This document shows, one piece after another, positions 1 through 5,978 of a stretch of DNA of 6,074 nt (the first letter of the stretch is position 1; each line of letters starts with the position of its first letter). The translations under genes were made by a program, and so were the position numbers. The notes beneath the pieces were generated by a model. It searched no databases. It was not told where the DNA came from and saw only the letters and a program-made list of their open reading frames with translations. Location of the stretch: assembly GCA_019689775.1 (NCBI GenBank), contig JADGGV010000264.1, positions 1-6,074 of the forward strand, written 5' to 3'. Source of the DNA: Gemmatimonadota bacterium (GTDB lineage: Bacteria > Gemmatimonadota > Gemmatimonadetes > Longimicrobiales > RSA9).

Positions 1-1
1 G

Positions 2-517
2 GGGGGCGCGCCGCGGCGCGCTCCGCCGCTCCTCGCCCTCGCGACCATCACCGCGCTCGCCGCCTGCCAGCGCGAGCAGCGCACGCTCCGCCCGCCGCCC
101 TACCAGGCGACGGTCGCACCCCAGCCGGTGCGCCTCGTGCCGCTCCAGCCCGGTATCGCGCTCCCCGCGCAGCGCTCGTCCGTCGCCTACGACAACTCCG
201 CGTACGCCATCGCCGAGGGGCAGCGGCTCTTCTCCGCGTACAACTGCTCGGGGTGCCACGCGAACGGCGGCGGCGGGATGGGCCCGGCGCTCATCGACAG
301 CGTGTGGATCTACGGCAGCGACCCGGCCAACATCCACGCCACGATCGTGCAGGGCCGGCCGAACGGGATGCCGTCCTTCGGCGGCCACATTCCCGACCAG
401 CAGGTCTGGCAGCTCGTGGCGTACGTGCGCGCGCTCGGCGGGCTCGAGCCGTCCACGCGCGTCCCGCCCCGCACCGACCACATGCAGTCCCGCACGCCGG
501 GCGAGGCGACGCCGTGA
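2..517 (+). CDS. Lipoprotein monohaem cytochrome c (5' partial)
   Basis: A small class I cytochrome c that probably donates electrons to the oxidase encoded next to it, held on the periplasmic side of the membrane by a lipid anchor. The reading frame is open from base 2 and has no start codon before the signal sequence, so the true start lies just outside the window; 171 residues are visible. The frame opens with two Arg and a hydrophobic stretch ending in a lipobox, LAAC, whose Cys is at 65-67. A Pro-rich linker follows, then the haem motif CSGCH (245-259) with a Gly-rich stretch after it, and a likely axial Met in the motif NGMPSF (Met codon 368-370). This matches the cbb3-type cytochrome c domain family (CcoP-like, PF13442). 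A downstream GTG at 128 is open in frame but would remove the signal peptide, so I reject it as the start. The stop overlaps the coxB start by 4 nt. The family call is firm; the role as donor is inferred from context. Confidence 0.88.
   Translation, partial: GGAPRRAPPLLALATITALAACQREQRTLRPPPYQATVAPQPVRLVPLQPGIALPAQRSSVAYDNSAYAIAEGQRLFSAYNCSGCHANGGGGMGPALIDSVWIYGSDPANIHATIVQGRPNGMPSFGGHIPDQQVWQLVAYVRALGGLEPSTRVPPRTDHMQSRTPGEATP
503..506 (+). promoter_or_regulatory. Ribosome binding site for coxB
   Basis: GAGG lies 7 nt upstream of the GTG at 514. It supports this GTG rather than the later in-frame ATG at 586, which has no comparable Shine-Dalgarno sequence in front of it. Confidence 0.5.
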
Positions 518-1488
518 ACCCGCTCGGCGACTGGTTCGGCCGGCATTCCGTGCTGGATCCCGTGGGGCCGCACGCCGCGCGCACCATGAGCGCGGGTTGG
601 ATCGTGATCGGCGTCTGCGCCGCGGTTTACGTGGCGGTGCTCGTGGTGCTGGCGCTCGCGATCCGGCACGCGCGGCGCGCGGCGGCGCCGGAGCGCGGAC
701 CGGAGACGCATCGGCGCCATGTGCGCGTCGTCGGCGCCGCCGTGGGCGCGACGATCGTCATCCTGTTCGCCTTCCTGTTTCTCGACTTCTTCACCTCCCG
801 GGGGCTGGCCGAGGTCGGTGCCGGCGCGAGCCGGCCGCTCACGATCGTCGTCACGGGCCACCAGTGGTGGTGGCAGGTCACCTACGAGGACACGGCCGTG
901 AGCGCACGCTTTTCCACGGCCAACGAGATCCACATCCCCGTCGGCCGCCCGGTGATGCTGAAGCTGCTCAGCCGGGACGTGATCCACAGCTTCTGGGTGC
1001 CGAACCTGGCGGGGAAGCGGGACCTGATCCCGCCGTACACCAACGTGCTCTGGCTCCGCGCCGACCGACCGGGCATCTACCGCGGCCAGTGCGCGGAGTT
1101 CTGCGGGCTCCAGCACGCGAAGATGGATTTCCTCGTGGTGGCGGAGCCGCCGGAGCGCTTCGCCGCGTGGGTCGCGAACCAGCGCTCGCCGGGGCGGTCG
1201 CCCGCCGACCCGGTCACGCGCCACGGGCAGGCCGTGTTCCTCGGCTCGGCGTGCATCCTGTGCCACACGATCGTCGGCACGCCGGCGAACGGCCGGGTGG
1301 GCCCGGACCTGACCCACGTCGGCGGCCGCGCTACCCTGGCCGCCGGCGTCCTGCCGAACACGCGGGGGAACCTCGCCGGTTGGATCGCGGACCCGCAGCG
1401 GGTCAAGCCGGGGGCGAAGATGCCGCCGAACATCCTCGCGCCGCGGGACCTCCAGGCGGTCGTCGCCTACCTGGCGAGCCTCCAATGA
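514..1488 (+). CDS. coxB: Cytochrome c oxidase subunit II, fused to cytochrome c (caa3 type)
   Basis: Electron-entry subunit of the oxidase (324 aa). It takes electrons from cytochrome c and passes them through CuA to haem a in subunit I. Two membrane helices lie at about residues 28-50 and 70-92. The periplasmic cupredoxin domain has the aromatic patch QWWWQ (117-121) and a complete CuA site: His158, Cys193, Glu195, Cys197, His201 and Met204, in the pattern CAEFCGLQHAKM. A class I cytochrome c domain follows with CILCH (247-251) and a likely axial Met303 in KMPP, which defines the caa3 type. The GTG at 514 is chosen because it overlaps the preceding stop (GTGA), has a GAGG upstream, and adds the segment SVLDPVGPHA, which I recall as conserved near the N-terminus of alternative subunit II proteins. 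No signal peptide or lipobox is visible. The usual Glu-x-x-Trp-Thr motif at the start of helix 2 is not recognisable; this part is Arg/His-rich instead. Confidence 0.95.
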   Translation: MNPLGDWFGRHSVLDPVGPHAARTMSAGWIVIGVCAAVYVAVLVVLALAIRHARRAAAPERGPETHRRHVRVVGAAVGATIVILFAFLFLDFFTSRGLAEVGAGASRPLTIVVTGHQWWWQVTYEDTAVSARFSTANEIHIPVGRPVMLKLLSRDVIHSFWVPNLAGKRDLIPPYTNVLWLRADRPGIYRGQCAEFCGLQHAKMDFLVVAEPPERFAAWVANQRSPGRSPADPVTRHGQAVFLGSACILCHTIVGTPANGRVGPDLTHVGGRATLAAGVLPNTRGNLAGWIADPQRVKPGAKMPPNILAPRDLQAVVAYLASLQ

Positions 1489-3410
1489 GCGACGAGACGC
1501 TCACGACGCCCGGCGTCGCCCCGCCGCCGACGGAGACGGAGCTGGACGCGCGGCTCGCGCTCCAGCGGACCTGGTGGCGCGACGCGGGACCGCTGCGCTG
1601 GCTCCGCGAGGTCGACCACAAGGCCATCGGCCTGCGGGTGGTCTTCACCGCGCTCACATTCTTCCTCCTGGCCGGGATCCTGGCCGCGCTCATGCGGACG
1701 CAGCTCGCCCGGCCGGAGCACGGCATCCTCGGCCCCGACCGCTACGACCAGGTCTTCACCGTCCACGGCACGACCATGATGTTCCTCTTCGCCGTGCCGG
1801 TGATGATGGGGCTCGGCCTCTATTTCGTGCCGCTCATGGTCGGGACGCGCAACATCGCGTACCCGCGGCTGTGCGCCTACGCCTACTTCGTCTACCTCAT
1901 CGGCAGCCTCTTCCTCTGGATCAGCCTCCTCACGAACACCGGGCCGGACGTCGGCTGGTTCGCCTACACGCCGCTCTCCGGCCCCGAGTACGGCATCGGC
2001 AAGCGCCCGGACGTCTGGGCGCAGACGATCACGTTCACCGAGATCTCGATGATGGCGTTCGCCGTCTCCATCATCGTGACCATCTTCAAGCAGCGGGCGC
2101 CGGGGATGTCGCTGAACCGGATGCCGATGTTCGTCTGGACGATGCTGGTCACGTCCTTCATGGTGCTGTTCGCCATGACGACGATCGCGACCGCGAGCAT
2201 CTTCCTGGCATCGGACCGGCTCGTCGGCACTCACTTCTTCAACCCCGCCGAGGGCGGCGATCCACTCCTCTGGCAGCACCTCTTCTGGTACTTCGGCCAC
2301 CCGGAGGTCTACATCATCTTCCTCCCCGGGACGGGGATGGTCTCGCTCCTCGTCACCGCGTTCGCCCGGCGCGAGCTGTTCGGCTACACCGCGCTCGTGC
2401 TCGCCACGATCGCGACCGGCTTCCTCGGCTACGGCGTCTGGGTGCACCACATGTTCGCGACCGGGCTGCCGCAGCTTGGCGAGTCCTTCTTCACCGGCTC
2501 CAGCCTGCTCATCACCATCCCGAACGGGCTCCAGATCTTCTGCTGGCTGGCGACGCTCTGGAGCGGCAAGCTCCGCGTGCGCGCCCCGCTCCTCTTCGTC
2601 TTCGGCTTCTTCTTCATCCTCGTGCGCGGCGGCCTGACCGGCGTCATGGTCGCCTCCGTCGCCTTCGACCTCCAGGTGCACGACACGTTCTTCATCGTCG
2701 CGCACCTGCACGACGTCCTCATCGGCGGCGCCGTCTTCCCGCTGCTCGGCGCGATCCTCTTCTGGTGGCCGAAGTGGACCGGTCGGCTGACCAGCGAGCG
2801 GCTCGGCCGCGCCAGCTTCTGGCTCATCTTCCTGGGCGAGAACCTCACGTTCGTCCCCATGTACGTCCTGGGACTGCGCGGCATGCCCCGGCGGCAGTAC
2901 ACCTACCTCGCGGCGTCCGGCTGGGGCCCATTCAACCTGCTCGCCTCCGCCGGCGCCGCGCTCCTCGCCCTCGGCGTCCTCGTCTACCTCGCCAACCTCG
3001 TCGTCAGCACGCGCGCCGGCGCGCCCGCCGGCGACGATCCATGGGACGCCGACACGCTCGACTGGGCGACATCGTCGCCGCCGCCGGCGTACAACTTCCT
3101 CCGCATCCCGGTGGTCCAGGGGCGCTATGCCCTCTGGAGCCGCACCGCCGACGCGCCCGTCGTCACCGGGCTTGCGCTGGACCGCCGCGAGGTGCTCGTC
3201 ACCAGCACGCTGGACGCTACGCCCCAGCTCCGCTACGAGCTGCCCGGGCCGACGATCTGGCCGTTCCTCGCCGCGCTCGGCACCGGCGTGACCTGGATCT
3301 TCGGCGTGTTCACCCCCTGGGGGATCGTCGTCGGGCTCGCGCTCACGGGCCCCGCGCTCGTCGCCTGGGGCTGGCCGAGGCGACGCCGCGCCACAGAGGT
3401 CCGTGCATGA
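1485..3410 (+). CDS. coxA: Cytochrome c oxidase subunit I with C-terminal two-helix extension
   Basis: Catalytic subunit (641 aa) that reduces O2 to water at the haem a3/CuB centre in the cytoplasmic membrane. The core spans about residues 45-508, with roughly 12 helices. Visible ligands are His94 and His409 for haem a, His407 for haem a3, and His272, His321 and His322 for CuB, with Tyr276 (HPEVY) as the expected Tyr-His cross-link. His399-Asp400 fit the Mg site, and Arg469-Arg470 (GMPRR) the haem propionate contacts. Glu274, the branch-point acid, is kept. Departures from the A-family pattern: Gln350 replaces the K-channel Lys, Asn123 the D-channel Asp, and Asp410 the aromatic residue after the haem a ligand; Arg381 lies within helix IX. 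After the core comes a soluble stretch (about 509-589) and two more hydrophobic segments (about 591-609 and 613-630). The ATG start overlaps the coxB stop (ATGA). Its identity as subunit I is certain; the exact subfamily is inferred. Confidence 0.97.
   Translation: MSDETLTTPGVAPPPTETELDARLALQRTWWRDAGPLRWLREVDHKAIGLRVVFTALTFFLLAGILAALMRTQLARPEHGILGPDRYDQVFTVHGTTMMFLFAVPVMMGLGLYFVPLMVGTRNIAYPRLCAYAYFVYLIGSLFLWISLLTNTGPDVGWFAYTPLSGPEYGIGKRPDVWAQTITFTEISMMAFAVSIIVTIFKQRAPGMSLNRMPMFVWTMLVTSFMVLFAMTTIATASIFLASDRLVGTHFFNPAEGGDPLLWQHLFWYFGHPEVYIIFLPGTGMVSLLVTAFARRELFGYTALVLATIATGFLGYGVWVHHMFATGLPQLGESFFTGSSLLITIPNGLQIFCWLATLWSGKLRVRAPLLFVFGFFFILVRGGLTGVMVASVAFDLQVHDTFFIVAHLHDVLIGGAVFPLLGAILFWWPKWTGRLTSERLGRASFWLIFLGENLTFVPMYVLGLRGMPRRQYTYLAASGWGPFNLLASAGAALLALGVLVYLANLVVSTRAGAPAGDDPWDADTLDWATSSPPPAYNFLRIPVVQGRYALWSRTADAPVVTGLALDRREVLVTSTLDATPQLRYELPGPTIWPFLAALGTGVTWIFGVFTPWGIVVGLALTGPALVAWGWPRRRRATEVRA
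3395..3399 (+). promoter_or_regulatory. Ribosome binding site for coxC
   Basis: AGAGG lies 7 nt upstream of the coxC ATG, inside the end of coxA. It supports independent loading of ribosomes at the ATGA overlap. Confidence 0.5.
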
Positions 3411-4015
3411 GCGAGCCGCGTGCCGTCATCGACGTCTCGGGGCTCCCCGACGTCGCGTTCGGGAGCAAGAACGCCGTCTGGTGGGGCACGCTCGGCTTTA
3501 TGCTCATCGAGGGCTCCACGCTCGCCATCTGCGCGGTCACGTACTTCTACCTGCGCCGCAACTTCGACCCGTTCCCACCGGGCGCGACGCCACCGCCCGA
3601 CCTGCCCCTGCCGACATTGAGTCTGCTCGCCCTGCTCGCGAGCCTCGCCCCGGCGACGCTCACTTCGCGCGCCGCGAAGCGCTTCGACGCGGCCGGCGTC
3701 CGGCGCTGGCTCGCGGTCGGACTCGTCGTCATGACCGCCGCGGTCGTGCTCCGCGCGCTCGAGTTCCCGGCGCTGAACACCCGCTGGAAGTCCGACGCCT
3801 ACGGCTCCATCGCCTGGTTCACGCTTGGATTCCACCTCTCCCTGCTCGTCGTGAACCTCGCCGAGTCCGTCGTCATCGCCGCGATCTTCTTCCTCGGGCG
3901 CGCGGAGCGGAAGCACTTCTCCGACGCCGCGGACGACGCGTGCTACTGGTTCTTCGTCGTGCTCGTGTGGGTGCCGTTGTACGTGACGGTCTACCTCACG
4001 CCGCGCTTCCTGTGA
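3407..4015 (+). CDS. coxC: Cytochrome c oxidase subunit III, short five-helix form
   Basis: Non-catalytic integral membrane subunit (202 aa) that packs against subunit I and in known oxidases supports proton uptake and enzyme stability. Five hydrophobic segments lie at about residues 24-46, 68-84, 100-118, 134-163 and 179-198. Family signatures are WWGTLGFMLIEG near residues 25-36 with the conserved Glu35 of the first helix, GFHLSLL at 141-147 with the conserved His143, and the C-terminal pattern YWFFVVLVWVPLY at 180-192. At 202 residues it is close to short forms such as CyoC rather than the seven-helix form of about 270 residues, so the first two helices of the long form are missing. The second His usual in the GFHxxH motif is Leu147 or a neighbour here. 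The ATG overlaps the coxA stop (ATGA) and has a good AGAGG upstream. The family is clear; functional detail is carried over from homologues. Confidence 0.93.
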   Translation: MSEPRAVIDVSGLPDVAFGSKNAVWWGTLGFMLIEGSTLAICAVTYFYLRRNFDPFPPGATPPPDLPLPTLSLLALLASLAPATLTSRAAKRFDAAGVRRWLAVGLVVMTAAVVLRALEFPALNTRWKSDAYGSIAWFTLGFHLSLLVVNLAESVVIAAIFFLGRAERKHFSDAADDACYWFFVVLVWVPLYVTVYLTPRFL

Positions 4016-4016
4016 C

Positions 4017-4021
4017 GGAGG
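4017..4021 (+). promoter_or_regulatory. Ribosome binding site deciding the start at 4027
   Basis: A full GGAGG lies 5 nt before the ATG at 4027. A GTG at 4012 in the same frame overlaps the coxC stop (GTGA) but has no Shine-Dalgarno sequence upstream, so the ATG is preferred. Confidence 0.65.
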
Positions 4022-4026
4022 CGACC

Positions 4027-4473
4027 ATGGCCGCCGACGCGGGAGCGCCCTACCTGCAAGGCGCCGGCGGCGCCGGTCTCTGGGTCGCGATCTTCGCCGC
4101 CCCGGTGGCCTGGTTCCTGGCGCTCGGCATCGCCTACGCGCTGCCGTTCTGGGCGTGCGAGACCGGCCGCCGCTGGCCGCTGCACCTGCTCTACGTCGTC
4201 GCGCTCGCGGTGAGCGGCGCCGGGCTCCTGGCCGCGCTCCGCATCCGCCGGGCGACGGCGGCCGGCGAGCCGGCCGAGGCCGCCGACCCGCTCCAGCGCA
4301 CGCGCTTCATGGCGACGGTCGGCGTCCTCGGGAGCGTGCTCTTCTCGCTCGTCACCCTCGCGCAGTGGATCGCCACGTTCGTGATCGGCCCGTGTCAGCC
4401 GACGCCGCGGCTACGCGACTCGCCGGACGTGCTGGCGCCGCCGGCCGTGGTCTCACCGGAGCGGCCCGCATGA
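4027..4473 (+). CDS. Three-helix membrane protein of unknown function in caa3 oxidase operon
   Basis: A 148-residue protein that I cannot tie to a characterised family. Three hydrophobic segments lie at about residues 17-41, 52-71 and 95-120, joined by a charged loop (about 72-93) between the second and third. Two Cys stand out: Cys44 in WACETG just after helix 1, and Cys123 in GPC just after helix 3. If the topology is as it appears, both are on the same side of the membrane and could form a disulfide or bind a metal. The C-terminal tail is Pro-rich and polar. I recall similar small proteins with the same Cys arrangement beside CtaG in other caa3 clusters, but this is memory and not a search. 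Its position between the structural subunits and the assembly factor, with a strong GGAGG and an ATGA overlap into ctaG, suggests either a small accessory subunit (in the place of subunit IV) or an assembly protein. Both are inference. Confidence 0.85.
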   Translation: MAADAGAPYLQGAGGAGLWVAIFAAPVAWFLALGIAYALPFWACETGRRWPLHLLYVVALAVSGAGLLAALRIRRATAAGEPAEAADPLQRTRFMATVGVLGSVLFSLVTLAQWIATFVIGPCQPTPRLRDSPDVLAPPAVVSPERPA

Positions 4474-5525
4474 CCCGCCGCCGCCCCACCGGCGCCCGCG
4501 GACGGCGGACGGGTCCGCGCGCCGCCGGGCCGGGCGCGCGCCGCACGATCGCGCGCCGCGTCATCCCCCACGCCACGGCGATCGTCGGCGCGACCGCACT
4601 GCTGCTCGCGTGCAGCGCGCCGGCCCGCGCGCACGAGGGGCGCGCCCTCGAGCCGCACGACCTGCTGGGGGCGTGGACCTGGGATCCGGCCATCGTCTTG
4701 CCGCTCCTGGTGACCGCCCTCGGGTACGCCGCAGGCGTGCGGCGCCTCTGGCGCCACAGCGGTCGTTGGCGCGGCGTCCGCCGGGGCGAGGCCGCGGCGT
4801 TCGCCGGCGGCTGGCTGACGCTCGTCGTCGCCCTGGTCTCGCCGCTGCACGCGCTCGCCGAGACGCTCTTCTGCGCGCACATGACGCAGCACACGCTGCT
4901 CGTCAGCGTGGCGGCGCCGCTGCTCGTGCTTGGCCGGCCGCTCCCCCCGTTCCTCTGGGCGCTCCCGCTCGCCCGGCGGCGGTGGCTGGGCGGCTGGGCG
5001 CGGCGGCGCGGGGCGCGCGCCGCCTGGCGCGGGCTGACCGGCGTGCTCCCGGCGTTCTGCATCCAGGCGGTCGTGCTCTGGGCCTGGCACGCGCCCGCGC
5101 TCTACGACGCCGCCGTCGAAAGCGACGTTGTGCACGCGCTCGAGCACGCCACGCTCCTGCTGAGCGCGCTGCTCTTCTGGTGGTCGGTGCTCCAGGTGCG
5201 CGAGCGCGGATTCGGCCGCGGCGCCGGCGTCCTCTCGACCTTCGCCACGGGCGTCCACGCCGGCGCGCTCGGCGCGCTCCTCGCCCTCGCCGCGCGCCCA
5301 CTCTATCCGGCCTACGCGGCGACGACGCGGGCCTGGGGGCTCACGCCGCTCGAGGATCAGCAGCTCGCCGGTTTCATCATGTGGATGCCCGGCGGCGTGC
5401 CCTACCTCGTCGCCGCGCTGGCGCTGCTCGGGAGCTGGATGCGGGCGTCGGAGCGCCGCGTCGCGGCATGGGAGCGGGCCGCGGCCGCGGCGCCGCAGGC
5501 GGTGGAGGGGGGGCTGGATGCGTGA
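4470..5525 (+). CDS. ctaG: Cytochrome c oxidase assembly factor CtaG (caa3_CtaG family)
   Basis: A polytopic membrane protein (351 aa) of the CtaG family typified by Bacillus CtaG, which is needed for assembly of active caa3 oxidase, probably at the copper-insertion stage. It is unrelated to Cox11, which shares the name in some genomes. After an N-terminal segment, about seven hydrophobic stretches follow between residues 72 and 330. Family-type motifs are HMTQH (137-141), WAWHAP with His207, HALEH (222-226) before FWW, His263, and EDQQLAGFIMWMPGG (295-309). These His residues are candidate metal ligands. The N-terminus is odd: about 30 residues with 11 Arg precede a hydrophobic stretch ending in ARA-HEG, a plausible signal cleavage site, with LLAC just before it as a possible lipobox. 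The ATG overlaps the previous stop (ATGA) and has GGAG (4458-4461) 8 nt upstream; no later in-frame start precedes the signal. The family call is firm; the copper role comes from homologues. Confidence 0.92.
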   Translation: MTRRRPTGARGRRTGPRAAGPGARRTIARRVIPHATAIVGATALLLACSAPARAHEGRALEPHDLLGAWTWDPAIVLPLLVTALGYAAGVRRLWRHSGRWRGVRRGEAAAFAGGWLTLVVALVSPLHALAETLFCAHMTQHTLLVSVAAPLLVLGRPLPPFLWALPLARRRWLGGWARRRGARAAWRGLTGVLPAFCIQAVVLWAWHAPALYDAAVESDVVHALEHATLLLSALLFWWSVLQVRERGFGRGAGVLSTFATGVHAGALGALLALAARPLYPAYAATTRAWGLTPLEDQQLAGFIMWMPGGVPYLVAALALLGSWMRASERRVAAWERAAAAAPQAVEGGLDA

Positions 5526-5925
5526 GCGGATGCGCGCCCGCGCGGCGCTGCTCGGGGGCCTGCTGCTGCCAGCGCTCGCCGCCGTGGGCGGGTGCGAGCG
5601 GCCGGCCCCGGTGCGGGCGCGCCACGCCGCCGTCGCGCTCGTCGGCGGCGACCCGGACCGCGGCCGCGCGCTCATTCAGCGGTTCGGCTGCAAGGCGTGC
5701 CACACGATCCCCGGGATCCCCGGCGCCGACGGGCTCGTCGGCCCGCCGCTCACCGGGATCGGCTCGCGCGTCTACATCGCCGGCGTCGTCACGAACCAGC
5801 CGGCGAACATGGTGCGCTGGCTCGTGAACCCGCCGGGCGTCGACTCCCTCACCGCCATGCCGAACATGGGGCTGAGCGCGGCGCAGGCCACGGACATCGC
5901 GACGTACCTGTACACGCTGCGGTGA
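5518..5925 (+). CDS. Lipoprotein monohaem cytochrome c
   Basis: A second small class I cytochrome c (135 aa), probably anchored on the outer face of the cytoplasmic membrane. An Arg-rich start and a hydrophobic run (residues 9-25) end in VGGC, a plausible lipobox with Cys26; the polar mature start ERPAP follows. The haem motif is CKACH (58-62), then GPPLTGIGSR (75-84), and the likely axial ligand is Met114 in AMPNMGLS; Met117 is an alternative. The pattern resembles the cytochrome c domain fused to subunit II in this operon more than the first gene's cytochrome, so it could be a free-standing relative of that domain. The ATG at 5518 overlaps the ctaG stop by 8 nt and has GGAGG (5504-5508) 9 nt upstream; an ATG at 5530 would shorten the signal by four residues. 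Likely role: an additional electron donor or relay for the oxidase, inferred from position. Confidence 0.88.
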   Translation: MRERMRARAALLGGLLLPALAAVGGCERPAPVRARHAAVALVGGDPDRGRALIQRFGCKACHTIPGIPGADGLVGPPLTGIGSRVYIAGVVTNQPANMVRWLVNPPGVDSLTAMPNMGLSAAQATDIATYLYTLR

Positions 5926-5942
5926 CGGCCGCGCGCCGGGGC

Positions 5943-5954
5943 CGCGGCGCCGCG
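5943..5954. other. GC palindrome after the last gene
   Basis: The 12-base sequence CGCGGCGCCGCG is a perfect palindrome starting 18 nt after the last stop codon, flanked by further GC-rich complementary bases (GG before, CC after, with one mismatch). There is no T-run after it and no loop, so it is not a classical intrinsic terminator. In sequence this GC-rich it may be chance. Confidence 0.25.
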
Positions 5955-5978
5955 CCCGCCGGGCCGGAGTGTGCCGTC

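Noticed and set aside
253..513. Upstream extension of the coxB frame
   Set aside because: This stretch lies inside the first cytochrome gene and translates to an Arg/Pro-rich sequence unlike any subunit II. The GTG at 514 with its GTGA overlap and GAGG is the better start.
597..1484. Upstream extension of the coxA frame through coxB
   Set aside because: Low-complexity Arg/Pro/Gly translation with no subunit I features; the ATG at 1485 overlaps the coxB stop and begins a normal N-terminus.
310..1485. Long minus-strand open frame opposite the first cytochrome and coxB
   Set aside because: Arg/Asp/His-rich translation without recognisable motifs, fully covered by two well-supported plus-strand genes.
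1467..2711. Long minus-strand open frame (about 414 codons) opposite coxA
   Set aside because: Its translation is low-complexity and dominated by Glu, Asp, Arg and His with no domain or membrane signal. It is the mirror of a GC-rich gene that is identified beyond doubt on the plus strand.
4012..4026. GTG at 4012 as start of the three-helix protein
   Set aside because: It makes a tidy GTGA overlap with coxC but has no Shine-Dalgarno sequence, whereas GGAGG sits 5 nt before the ATG at 4027. It would only add five residues.
4395..5675. Long minus-strand open frame opposite ctaG
   Set aside because: Arg/Pro/Gly-rich translation typical of antisense to high-GC coding sequence; no motif supports it.
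4610..5827. Plus-strand open frame overlapping ctaG and the last cytochrome in another frame
   Set aside because: Arg/Ala-rich low-complexity translation; the two overlapping genes have clear family motifs in their own frames.
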